A DNA stretch of 6,697 nt, taken from contig DMID01000221.1 in NCBI GenBank assembly GCA_003449195.1, forward strand, positions 244-6,940, read 5' to 3'. Within the stretch, counting starts at the first letter, position 1. Each line of letters begins with the position of its first letter. Positions 1-6,697 of this stretch are shown piece by piece. This stretch comes from Lysobacteraceae bacterium. GTDB taxonomy: Bacteria > Pseudomonadota > Gammaproteobacteria > Xanthomonadales > Xanthomonadaceae. A program made the translations under genes and the position numbers. Below the pieces are notes generated by a model, which was not told where the DNA came from, made no database searches, and worked only from the letters and a program-made list of their open reading frames with translations.

Positions 1-180
1 GGTGGACTTGCCGCAGCCGTTGGCGCCGAGGATGGCGGTGTGCTGGCCGGCCTCGATGCGCAGGTTCAGCCCGTGCAGCACGCGCACCTGCCCGCGCACG
101 ACGGTGGCGTCGTCCAGTTCGATCAGGGCGGGCGGGGCGGCAGCGGCGGCAACGGGATCGGCAAGCGACGGGACGGACAT
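1..180 (-). CDS. ABC transporter ATP-binding protein, N-terminal 60 codons only
   Basis: The gene begins at the ATG at 180 and leaves the window at its left edge, so only the first 60 residues are visible. After an Ala/Pro-rich leader (about residues 8-18) comes the start of an ABC nucleotide-binding domain: a beta strand LIELDDATVVRG, then VLHGLNLRIEAG, then the Walker A P-loop GANGCGKST at residues 52-60, which binds ATP phosphates. The Q-loop, signature, Walker B and H-loop lie outside the window, so transporter type and substrate cannot be read. The layout up to the P-loop resembles stand-alone YlmA/ModF-like ATPases (COG1119), but this is only an impression. No strong Shine-Dalgarno sequence precedes the ATG. 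The gene is divergent from the EF-hand gene, with 125 bp between the starts. Confidence 0.85.
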   Translation of the reverse strand, partial: MSVPSLADPVAAAAAPPALIELDDATVVRGQVRVLHGLNLRIEAGQHTAILGANGCGKST

Positions 181-305
181 GGAACGTGGCCGGATACGGA
201 ACGGGGCCGCTACGATACCGCCGGCGGCAGGTGAAAGTTCGCGCCGGCCGTTCCATCATGCCGGCCGTGCCCGGCCGATGCGGGCGTGATCCCGGGTATC
301 CCGCC
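181..305. other. Divergent intergenic region without a recognisable promoter
   Basis: This stretch separates the divergent starts of the ABC ATPase and the EF-hand protein, so it should hold both promoters. The best -10-like match is TACGAT at 212-217 (plus strand; its complement reads ATCGTA). Neither strand has a convincing -35 box at 16-18 bp from it. GC-rich self-complementary GCCGGC words recur but form no distinctive operator. Confidence 0.3.
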
Positions 306-677
306 GTGACATCCGCCGTGTCCGTCTCCTCCGTCATCGCCCGCACGTGCGCGATGGCGCTGGCCTTGTCCGCGTTGGTCCACGCCGGCCCGGCCGTGGC
401 GCAGGTGCGCGGCACGCCGGAGTATCTGGCCCGCATGGATCGCGACGGCGATGGCCGGGTGAGCCTGGACGAGTACGTGGACTGGATGAGTTATGCCTTC
501 GACGGCATGGACCGCAACCGCGACGGGGTGCTGACGGCCGACGAACTGCCGGGCGGGCGCGGCAAGCCGGTCACCCGCGAGCAGCACCGGGCGCGGCTGG
601 CCGAGCGCTTCCGCAAGCAGGACGCCAACCACGACGGCTGGCTCGACGCGAAGGAGCTGGCCGCACCGCCGCGCTGA
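306..677 (+). CDS. Secreted EF-hand calcium-binding protein (three EF loops)
   Basis: This is a predicted 123-residue exported protein. I chose the GTG at 306 because it gives a compact Sec signal peptide: a short n-region with Arg13, a hydrophobic core MALALSALVHA (17-27) and an AVA|Q cleavage site after residue 32. A start further upstream at 258 would put a Pro/Arg-rich stretch before the signal. The mature part has three EF-hand loops with the calcium-ligand pattern D-x-[DN]-x-D-G-x5-E: residues 45-56 (DRDGDG...E), 69-80 (DRNRDG...E) and 106-117 (DANHDG...E). All keep the final bidentate Glu and the central Gly. The linker between loops two and three is Arg/Lys-rich. Such small periplasmic EF-hand proteins are common in Xanthomonadaceae; calcium buffering or signalling is plausible but not shown. 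No strong ribosome-binding site is visible, so the exact start is uncertain. Confidence 0.85.
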   Translation: MTSAVSVSSVIARTCAMALALSALVHAGPAVAQVRGTPEYLARMDRDGDGRVSLDEYVDWMSYAFDGMDRNRDGVLTADELPGGRGKPVTREQHRARLAERFRKQDANHDGWLDAKELAAPPR

Positions 678-740
678 AGGGCGCGTGCGGACGCGGTGGC
701 TGCCTGTCCGTGGCGGGCATGGTCGGATGCGGGGATGGGC

Positions 741-767
741 CGCATCACCTGCGGCGATGCGTGTTTT
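741..767 (+). terminator. Possible terminator of the EF-hand gene
   Basis: A 6-bp stem CGCATC/GATGCG (741-746 with 756-761) encloses a 9-nt loop and is followed at once by TGTTTT. An alternative 6-bp stem GCCGCA/TGCGGC (739-744 with 750-755) overlaps it. It lies about 65 bp after the EF-hand stop and overlaps the 3' end of the convergent small gene. The stem is short, so the call is tentative. Confidence 0.4.
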
Positions 768-957
768 CGTCGAGACGTTCGGACAAGGCATCCCGCCTGT
801 CGTCGATGGCATCGCGCCGCGATGCGCGATCCGTTCCTGTTTCGTTGCGGCGGAACACGGCCAGCACGAGCTCGGCCAGCATCGAAGCGGCGCCTAGCGC
901 CATCAGCAGCGCGATGCCGATGAATGCCAATGCCGCGCCGACGATCAGGATGCCCAT
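745..957 (-). CDS. Small single-helix membrane protein, hypothetical
   Basis: I do not recognise this 70-residue product. Residues 2-34 are almost wholly hydrophobic (GILIVGAALAFIGIALLMAL, then GAASMLAELVLAVF), enough for one long or two tightly packed membrane segments. They are followed by FRRNE, a positive-inside-type boundary, and a strongly charged Arg/Asp/Glu tail (36-70) that should sit in the cytoplasm. The codons of the hydrophobic half mostly end in G or C, as expected for a real gene in this DNA, and there is no better reading frame here. It lies 97 bp after the symporter stop on the same strand but beyond a strong terminator, so it probably has its own promoter. No clear Shine-Dalgarno sequence precedes the ATG at 957. 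It could be a spurious open frame. Confidence 0.5.
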   Translation of the reverse strand: MGILIVGAALAFIGIALLMALGAASMLAELVLAVFRRNETGTDRASRRDAIDDRRDALSERLDENTHRRR

Positions 958-1001
958 GCCGGCAGCATGACACGTACAGCCCGCGGCACGTGCGCAAACG
1001 A

Positions 1002-1027
1002 CGACGCCGGCCCGAAGGCCGGCGTCG
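1002..1027 (-). terminator. Intrinsic terminator of the symporter mRNA (UUCG loop)
   Basis: A perfect 11-bp stem (1002-1012 with 1017-1027) closes a 4-nt loop that reads UUCG on the minus-strand RNA, with a C-G closing pair; this is the extra-stable cUUCGg tetraloop. The stem begins 28 nt after the TAA of the symporter and is followed by a short T-rich run (TCGTTT). On the plus strand the loop would be CGAA, less favourable, so the direction fits the minus-strand gene. Confidence 0.85.
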
Positions 1028-1054
1028 CATGCAGGGTGGAAGAGTGCGCCGCGC

Positions 1055-2719
1055 TTACTGGGTGATGTCCACGTCCTTGGTTTCGCGCAGGAAGAACAGG
1101 CCCAGCACCAGGGTCATCACCGCGATGCCGATCGGGTACCACAGGCCATAGTACATGTTGCCGGTGGCCGCGACCATGGCGAAGGAGATGGTCGGCAGGA
1201 AGCCGCCGAACCAGCCGTTGCCGATGTGATAGGGCAGCGACATCGAGGTGTAGCGGATGCGGGTGGGGAACAGCTCCACCAGCCATGCGGCGATCGGGCC
1301 GTAGACCATCGTCACGTAGATCGCCAGCACGAACAGCACCAGCACCACCATCGGATAGTTGATGCGCGAAGGATCGGCCTTGTCCGGGTAGCCGGCGCCG
1401 CTCAGGGCACCCTTCAGCTCCTTGCCGAAGGCCTCGGACTTGGCCTTGCCTTCGTCCTTGGACAACCCGGCGCCTTCGTACGAGGCGATCTGGGTGCCGC
1501 CGACGTTGACCCGGGCAATGCTGCCGGCCGGCGCATCCTTCACCGTGTACGGCACGCCGGCCTTGGCCAGTGCGGTGGCGATGATGTCGCAGGAATTGGT
1601 GAAGGCCTTCTTGCCGACCGGGTCGAACTGGAAGCTGCAGGTGGACTTGTCCGCTTCGATCACCACCGGTGCGCTGATGCTGGCTTCCTCGATGGCCGGG
1701 TTGGCGTAGTGGGTCAGCGCCTTGAACAGCGGCATGTAGGTCAGGGCGGCCAGCAGGCAGCCGCCGAGCACGATGGCCTTGCGGCCGACGCGGTCGGACA
1801 GCCAGCCGAAGAACAGGAACAGCGGCGTGGCCAGCAACAGCGCACCGGCCAGCAGCAGGGCGCCGGTGGTGGCGTCCACCTTCAGCGTCTGGGTCAGGAA
1901 GAACAGCGCATAGAACTGGCCGCCGTACCACACCACGGCCTGGCCGGCGGTGGCACCGAGCAGCACGATCAGCATCAACTTCAGGTTGCCGCCCTTCAGG
2001 CTTTCGCGCAGCGGCATCTTGGAGGTCTTGCCTTCGTCCTTCATCTGCTGGAAAAGCGGCGATTCGCGCAGCTGCAGGCGGATCCACAGCGACACGCCCA
2101 GCAGCACGATCGACACCAGGAACGGGATGCGCCAGCCCCAGGCCTCGAACTGCTCGGTGCCCATCGCCATGCGGCAGCCGAGGATGATCAGCAGCGACAG
2201 GAACAGGCCGATGGTGGCCGTGCACTGGATGAAGCTGGTGTAGAAGCCGCGCTTGTCCTTGGGCGCGTGCTCGGCCACGTAGGTGGCCGCACCGCCGTAC
2301 TCGCCGCCCATCGCCAGGCCCTGCAGCAGGCGCAGGGTGATCAGGATCACCGGCGCGGCCACGCCGATGCTCGCGTAGCTGGGCAACACGCCGACCAGGA
2401 AGGTCGACAGGCCCATGATGAGGATGGTGATCAGGAAGGTGTACTTGCGGCCGATGCGGTCGCCGAGGCTGCCGAACACCGCCGCGCCGAACGGCCGCAC
2501 GAAGAAGCCCGCCGCAAAGGCCAGCAGGGCAAAGATGAAGGCGGTGGTTTCGTTGACGCCGCTGAAGAACTGCTTGGCGATGATGGCCGCCAGCGAGCCG
2601 TACAGGAAGAAGTCGTACCACTCGAAGACGGTGCCGAGGCTGGACGCGAGAATGACGCGCTTGTGCCCCTGCGTGAGCGTGCCGGCCGAGCCGGGCGGGT
2701 TGACGGTGATCGTGGACAT
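1055..2719 (-). CDS. MHS-family MFS proton symporter with a large periplasmic insert
   Basis: This is a 554-residue inner-membrane carrier of the metabolite:H+ symporter family of the major facilitator superfamily (relatives of ProP, KgtP and ShiA). Visible hallmarks are FEWYDFFLYG in TM1 (32-41), motif A GSLGDRIGRK (83-92) between TM2 and TM3, GLAMGGEYGGAATY in TM4 (134-147), the second motif A LSDRVGRK (307-314) between TM8 and TM9, and LFPTRIRYTS (483-492) after TM10. Twelve membrane segments can be traced. Typical family members have about 430-450 residues; the excess is a hydrophilic block at about 338-456 between TM9 and TM10, on the periplasmic side, with Cys361 and Cys377. The ATG at 2719 is chosen because GGAGGGGAAG lies just upstream; the frame stays open to 2812 but without a ribosome-binding site. 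It follows the porin gene on the same strand and is divergent from acs, which suggests a short-chain carboxylate substrate. The exact substrate cannot be read from sequence. Confidence 0.9.
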   Translation of the reverse strand: MSTITVNPPGSAGTLTQGHKRVILASSLGTVFEWYDFFLYGSLAAIIAKQFFSGVNETTAFIFALLAFAAGFFVRPFGAAVFGSLGDRIGRKYTFLITILIMGLSTFLVGVLPSYASIGVAAPVILITLRLLQGLAMGGEYGGAATYVAEHAPKDKRGFYTSFIQCTATIGLFLSLLIILGCRMAMGTEQFEAWGWRIPFLVSIVLLGVSLWIRLQLRESPLFQQMKDEGKTSKMPLRESLKGGNLKLMLIVLLGATAGQAVVWYGGQFYALFFLTQTLKVDATTGALLLAGALLLATPLFLFFGWLSDRVGRKAIVLGGCLLAALTYMPLFKALTHYANPAIEEASISAPVVIEADKSTCSFQFDPVGKKAFTNSCDIIATALAKAGVPYTVKDAPAGSIARVNVGGTQIASYEGAGLSKDEGKAKSEAFGKELKGALSGAGYPDKADPSRINYPMVVLVLFVLAIYVTMVYGPIAAWLVELFPTRIRYTSMSLPYHIGNGWFGGFLPTISFAMVAATGNMYYGLWYPIGIAVMTLVLGLFFLRETKDVDITQ

Positions 2720-2725
2720 GGGAGC

Positions 2726-2734
2726 TTCCCCTCC
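2726..2734 (-). promoter_or_regulatory. Shine-Dalgarno site of the symporter gene
   Basis: On the minus strand GGAGGGGAA precedes the ATG at 2719, with 10 nt between GGAGG and the start. It decides the start against the in-frame upstream ATG at 2812. Confidence 0.8.
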
Positions 2735-2770
2735 GAAGCGTGATGCCGGCGATGTGCTGGCGTGGATCAG

Positions 2771-2835
2771 GTGGTCATGGGTGTGACGTGGGTTGTGGTG
2801 TGGGCAGTGCATTGGCGCGGACGTCCGTGTCCGCG
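2771..2835 (-). promoter_or_regulatory. Porin-symporter intergenic hairpin plus C-rich, G-poor tract (possible Rho-type attenuator)
   Basis: In the minus-strand transcript, a perfect 7-bp hairpin CGCGGAC/GTCCGCG (2816-2822 with 2829-2835, 6-nt loop) starts 35 nt after the porin stop and has no T-run. It is followed by a strongly C-rich, G-poor stretch: in 2771-2810 the RNA has 21 C, 12 A, 3 U and 4 G. Such C>G bubbles are typical of Rho-loading sites. This could lower symporter expression relative to the porin, but function is inferred. Confidence 0.35.
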
Positions 2836-2870
2836 TCGCTTCGTCCCTGCAATCTGGAGTGGCGGCGTGC

Positions 2871-4289
2871 TCAGAACGTGTACTGCGCGCTCACGCTGAC
2901 CTGGTTGCCGCTGATCGTGTCGGTGGTGGCGCCCTTGTCGGCGGTGCGGTCCAGGCTGTCGTGCATCGCTTCCAGGCCGAACTTGTACGGGCCGTTGGCG
3001 TAGATCAGGTTCAACGCCGTCTGGCGGTTGCGCAGCAAGGTGCCGCCCCAGGCCAGCACGTCCTCCTTGTCCGGCTTGTCCATCGCGTAGATGGCATTGA
3101 GGCTCCAGTTCTTGGTGAAGCTGTAGCCCACCTGCGCATAGCCGCCGGTTTCGGAAATGTCGCCGAACTGCGACAGCGCGCCGAAGTTCTGCCCCAGGGC
3201 CTTGCCGGTGTAGGCATAGCCCTTCAGCGTCCACGGGCCGGGCTTGTAGGTGCCGCCCAGCGCGAAGGCATTGCTCTGCAGGCTGGACTTGATCGGCGTG
3301 GCGGTGGTGCCCTCCACGCCGCTGAGGTCGATGGAGGCGTAATGGGCCACCGCATAGGCCACCCAGTTCTTGCCGGTCAGGTTGAGGCGGGCTTCCAGCT
3401 GCGGGCGGAAGTCGGCATTGCCGCCGGTCATGTAGTTGGTGGTGCTGCCCGGGCCGGACCAGTTGCCGCTGAACGCGCCCACGTCCAGACGCCACTTGTT
3501 GCCGCTGCTGCCCTTGTTGAGGTCCTGCATCACCACCACGCCCGGATAGCGCCAGCCGATCATGCCGGTGCCGTAGCCGAGCGGGAAGGCGACGTGGGCC
3601 ACCGAGTCGGTCACGCTGTCGATCGGGAACAGCAGGTTGAACTGCTGGCCGATGCGCACCTTGGTGCCGCTGTTGGCGTTGGCCAGATCCAGATACGCCG
3701 AACGCAGGCGCGGGATGGGCTGTTGGCCGCTGTAGGCGCCGGTGCCGTTGTTGCCGCCGAAGAAATCGAATTCGAGGTGACCGCCGCCGGTCCAGTTCTC
3801 GCCCATCTTGGCGCCGGTCATGTCGAACCAGAACCGCGTGTTGCGGATGTCCACGCCGCTCAGGCTGCCCCTGGAGCCGGGCGTCGGCCATTCGGCGTTC
3901 TGGCCGTTGCCGAAATTGAACGGCCGCGACTGCGAAAACGCGGTGGCGTTGACGAAACCGTGGAATGCCACCGACACGCCCGGCGCCGTGGTGAAGGCTG
4001 CCGGCTTTGCCGCCGCGGCGGCGGCCGTGGTCTTGACCTCGTCGAGCTGGGTCTTGGTGTCGGCCACCTGGGTCCGGGTCTGTTCGACCTGGGTCTGGGC
4101 CTGGCTGATCTGGCTCTGCTGCTGTTGCTGGGTGGACAGCAGCAACTGCACCTGGCGTTCGAGTTCGGCCACGCGCGATTCCAGCGCCTTTTCCTTGGCG
4201 GTTTCGGCAAAGGCCATGCCCGGTGCGAGCAAGGCCAGCAGCATGGCGGTGGCCAGCGGCTTGCGCAGCGTGGTGACGTGTCTGTTCAT
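2871..4289 (-). CDS. DcaP-like outer-membrane porin with periplasmic coiled coil
   Basis: This is a 472-residue outer-membrane protein. A signal peptide (MNRHVTTLRK, then a hydrophobic core) ends at AFA|ET, cleaved after about residue 28. Residues 31-88 form a Gln-rich heptad-like coiled coil with a QQQQQ run, followed by an Ala-rich linker (89-98). From about 105 to the end the chain alternates aromatic/hydrophobic and polar residues as in a beta barrel, starting with VAFHGFVNATAF and finishing with VSVSAQYTF. The C-terminal Phe is the usual signal for the BAM assembly machinery. The architecture matches DcaP-type porins, trimeric channels with an N-terminal periplasmic coiled coil; characterised members favour small dicarboxylates and other negatively charged compounds. 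The ATG at 4289 is preceded by GAGGGGAA; the frame is open further upstream without a comparable site. With the MHS symporter 151 bp downstream it probably forms an operon, divergent from acs, suggesting outer-membrane entry of a carboxylate. Substrate is inferred. Confidence 0.88.
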   Translation of the reverse strand: MNRHVTTLRKPLATAMLLALLAPGMAFAETAKEKALESRVAELERQVQLLLSTQQQQQSQISQAQTQVEQTRTQVADTKTQLDEVKTTAAAAAAKPAAFTTAPGVSVAFHGFVNATAFSQSRPFNFGNGQNAEWPTPGSRGSLSGVDIRNTRFWFDMTGAKMGENWTGGGHLEFDFFGGNNGTGAYSGQQPIPRLRSAYLDLANANSGTKVRIGQQFNLLFPIDSVTDSVAHVAFPLGYGTGMIGWRYPGVVVMQDLNKGSSGNKWRLDVGAFSGNWSGPGSTTNYMTGGNADFRPQLEARLNLTGKNWVAYAVAHYASIDLSGVEGTTATPIKSSLQSNAFALGGTYKPGPWTLKGYAYTGKALGQNFGALSQFGDISETGGYAQVGYSFTKNWSLNAIYAMDKPDKEDVLAWGGTLLRNRQTALNLIYANGPYKFGLEAMHDSLDRTADKGATTDTISGNQVSVSAQYTF

Positions 4290-4291
4290 GG

Positions 4292-4299
4292 TTCCCCTC
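4292..4299 (-). promoter_or_regulatory. Shine-Dalgarno site of the porin gene
   Basis: The minus strand reads GAGGGGAA, 6 nt (from GAGG) before the ATG at 4289. It closely resembles the symporter site and fixes the porin start directly before the signal peptide. Confidence 0.8.
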
Positions 4300-4318
4300 G
4301 GTTTTGCGGATGGACGCA

Positions 4319-4363
4319 TGTGCCGTCGCGGCACGGTTGCGGCGAAGCCTGCTTGCCGCTTCG
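4319..4363 (-). promoter_or_regulatory. Structured 5' leader of the porin mRNA (two hairpins)
   Basis: Two adjacent inverted repeats lie 30-75 nt before the porin start: GTGCCG/CGGCAC (4320-4325 with 4329-4334, 3-nt loop) and CGAAGC/GCTTCG (4343-4348 with 4358-4363, 9-nt loop). If transcription starts upstream of them, the porin mRNA would carry a folded leader. No known riboswitch is recognised. Confidence 0.3.
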
Positions 4364-4404
4364 TCGATGCGCCTATTCGCCATTGGTCGAAGGAAATGCG
4401 GGTG

Positions 4405-4438
4405 CGCGAAAAACCGAATGAAAAAAGCGGTTTTTGCG
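4405..4438. repeat. A/T-rich inverted repeat in the divergent promoter region
   Basis: AAAAACCG (4409-4416) and CGGTTTTT (4428-4435) form a perfect 8-bp inverted repeat around an 11-bp A-rich spacer. Three further pairs (CGC 4405-4407 with GCG 4436-4438) follow across a one-base bulge. Its location midway between two divergent genes favours a protein-binding site or upstream element over a terminator. Confidence 0.6.
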
Positions 4439-4477
4439 AGGATTGCCTGTCGCGTTGCGGGAAGTCATGCGCGGTTT

Positions 4478-4493
4478 TAAGACCATCGTCTAA
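4478..4493. promoter_or_regulatory. Candidate operator TAAGACCATCGTCTAA
   Basis: Six of the eight base pairs of this 16-mer are symmetric, with AGAC-N4-GTCT at the core. Size and symmetry suit a dimeric helix-turn-helix regulator, for example a NarL/LuxR-type response regulator. It lies 131 bp upstream of the acs start. Binding is inferred from symmetry and place only. Confidence 0.35.
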
Positions 4494-4507
4494 GCGGGTT
4501 GCTGCGA

Positions 4508-4529
4508 TGCCGCACGGATGCATGCGGCA
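4508..4529. repeat. Inverted repeat TGCCGCA-N8-TGCGGCA upstream of acs
   Basis: A perfect 7-bp inverted repeat (4508-4514 with 4523-4529) surrounds an 8-bp spacer, about 95 bp before the acs start. It may be an operator or a hairpin in the acs leader. There is no following T-run, so it is not an intrinsic terminator. Confidence 0.5.
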
Positions 4530-4612
4530 AACTCGGCACAACGGACACGGGCCGGCTTGCACACGCATCCATCGCCCGGCGACCGCTCACCATCCGCATG
4601 TCACGTGTCTGT

Positions 4613-4620
4613 AGGGAGGG
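4613..4620 (+). promoter_or_regulatory. Shine-Dalgarno site of acs
   Basis: AGGGAGGG sits 4 nt before the ATG at 4625. It selects this start over the in-frame ATG at 4598, which has no comparable site. Confidence 0.85.
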
Positions 4621-4624
4621 CCTC

Positions 4625-6571
<1,947 letters not shown>

Positions 6572-6608
6572 CCATCGCGTCGCCCGGCGACATACGATGA
6601 CGGGGCTG

Positions 6609-6635
6609 CTGCCCGGGCGGGAGAGGGCCGGGCAG
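6609..6635 (+). terminator. Inverted repeat after acs, weak terminator or leader hairpin
   Basis: A perfect 8-bp stem CTGCCCGG/CCGGGCAG (6609-6616 with 6628-6635) has an 11-nt loop and lies 37 nt after the acs stop. The stem is followed by TTCCC, not a T-run, so termination would be weak or partial. It could instead be a leader structure ahead of the response-regulator gene. Confidence 0.35.
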
Positions 6636-6667
6636 TTCCCACAAGCAAGGACGACGAAGGTTCCCCC

Positions 6668-6697
6668 ATGCCCACCCTGTTGATTGCCGACGACCAT
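6668..6697 (+). CDS. Response regulator, N-terminal 10 codons only
   Basis: The ATG at 6668 opens MPTLLIADDH, cut off by the window edge. A first beta strand (TLLIA) followed by an acidic Asp-Asp pair at residues 8-9 is the standard start of a CheY-like receiver domain; these acidic residues bind the Mg2+ needed for phosphorylation. GAAGG at 6656-6660, 7 nt before the ATG, is a good ribosome-binding site. The output domain cannot be seen. The -DDH- form is frequent in NarL/LuxR-type regulators. Its position 96 bp after acs on the same strand suggests a CrbR/ErdR-like activator of acetate genes, by analogy with other gammaproteobacteria. Confidence 0.7.
   Translation, partial: MPTLLIADDH

Larger units (their letters stand above)
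4290..4624. other. Divergent control region between porin and acs
   Basis: This 335-bp stretch holds no gene. It must contain the promoters for the porin-symporter unit (minus) and acs (plus). It includes an unusually A/T-rich block at 4405-4440 in otherwise GC-rich DNA, three inverted repeats listed separately, and four copies of CGGTTTT: direct at 4299, 4428 and 4472, inverted at 4410-4416. I find no strong sigma-70 promoter on either strand and no sigma-54 site with correct GG-N10-GC spacing, which fits activator-dependent promoters. Confidence 0.6.

Noticed and set aside
241..280. Repeated GCCGGCC words as a regulatory repeat.
   Set aside because: They are short self-complementary GC words expected often in DNA of this composition.
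986..993. The palindrome GCACGTGC.
   Set aside because: It is only 8 bp and common in GC-rich DNA; no second site or promoter context supports it.
945..2621. Long minus-strand frame of 558 codons in another register over the symporter gene.
   Set aside because: It is a GC-rich shadow: Arg/Pro/Gly-rich with no family hallmarks, while the overlapping frame encodes a full MHS carrier.
2720..2812. In-frame His-rich 31-residue N-terminal extension of the symporter from an ATG at 2812.
   Set aside because: No ribosome-binding site precedes that ATG, while a strong one precedes the ATG at 2719. The His-rich reading reflects the C/A-rich intergenic RNA, and family members begin shortly before TM1.
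2793..4421. 542-codon plus-strand frame antisense to the porin.
   Set aside because: Low-complexity Ala/Gly/Val/His composition and no signal or domain; the porin frame has a signal peptide, coiled coil and C-terminal Phe.
4409..4435. The AAAAACCG/CGGTTTTT inverted repeat as an intrinsic terminator.
   Set aside because: Its GC core is only three pairs, the loop is 11 nt, and no gene ends nearby on either strand; it lies between two divergent starts.
4551..4562. Sigma-54-like GGCTTGCAC upstream of acs, and GGCACGGTTGC near 4330.
   Set aside because: Neither has the required GG-N10-GC spacing of a -24/-12 promoter.

Overview
The window is GC-rich DNA with Xanthomonadaceae-like character (Xanthomonas, Stenotrophomonas, Luteimonas or Lysobacter type). 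This placement is inferred from the high-GC codon use, the UUCG-loop terminator and the gene set; no rRNA or other marker is present to prove it. It looks like ordinary chromosomal DNA: I see no insertion sequence, phage gene, tRNA, rRNA or CRISPR array.

The left part (1-1054) holds three small or partial genes. The N-terminal 60 codons of an ABC-type ATPase run off the left edge on the minus strand. A 123-residue secreted protein with three EF-hand calcium loops lies on the plus strand. It converges with a minus-strand gene for a possible 70-residue single-helix membrane protein.

The centre and right (1055-6697) look like one carboxylate-assimilation module. On the minus strand lie a DcaP-like outer-membrane porin with a periplasmic coiled coil (2871-4289) and, 151 bp downstream, an MHS-family proton symporter of the major facilitator superfamily (1055-2719). 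The symporter mRNA ends at a strong hairpin with a UUCG loop (1002-1027). Divergently, on the plus strand, lies a complete acetyl-CoA synthetase gene, acs (4625-6571). It is followed after 96 bp by the first ten codons of a response regulator (6668-6697). The proposed flow is: porin lets a small carboxylate cross the outer membrane, the symporter carries it across the inner membrane, and Acs converts acetate (or propionate, less well) to acyl-CoA. The response regulator may control the set, as CrbR/ErdR-type regulators do for acs in other gammaproteobacteria; that is an inference from position.

The 335-bp divergent intergenic region (4290-4624) carries several inverted repeats and four copies of the heptamer CGGTTTT (one inverted). 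These are candidate operator or leader structures. The most unusual protein feature is a periplasmic insert of about 119 residues in the symporter, containing a cysteine pair.
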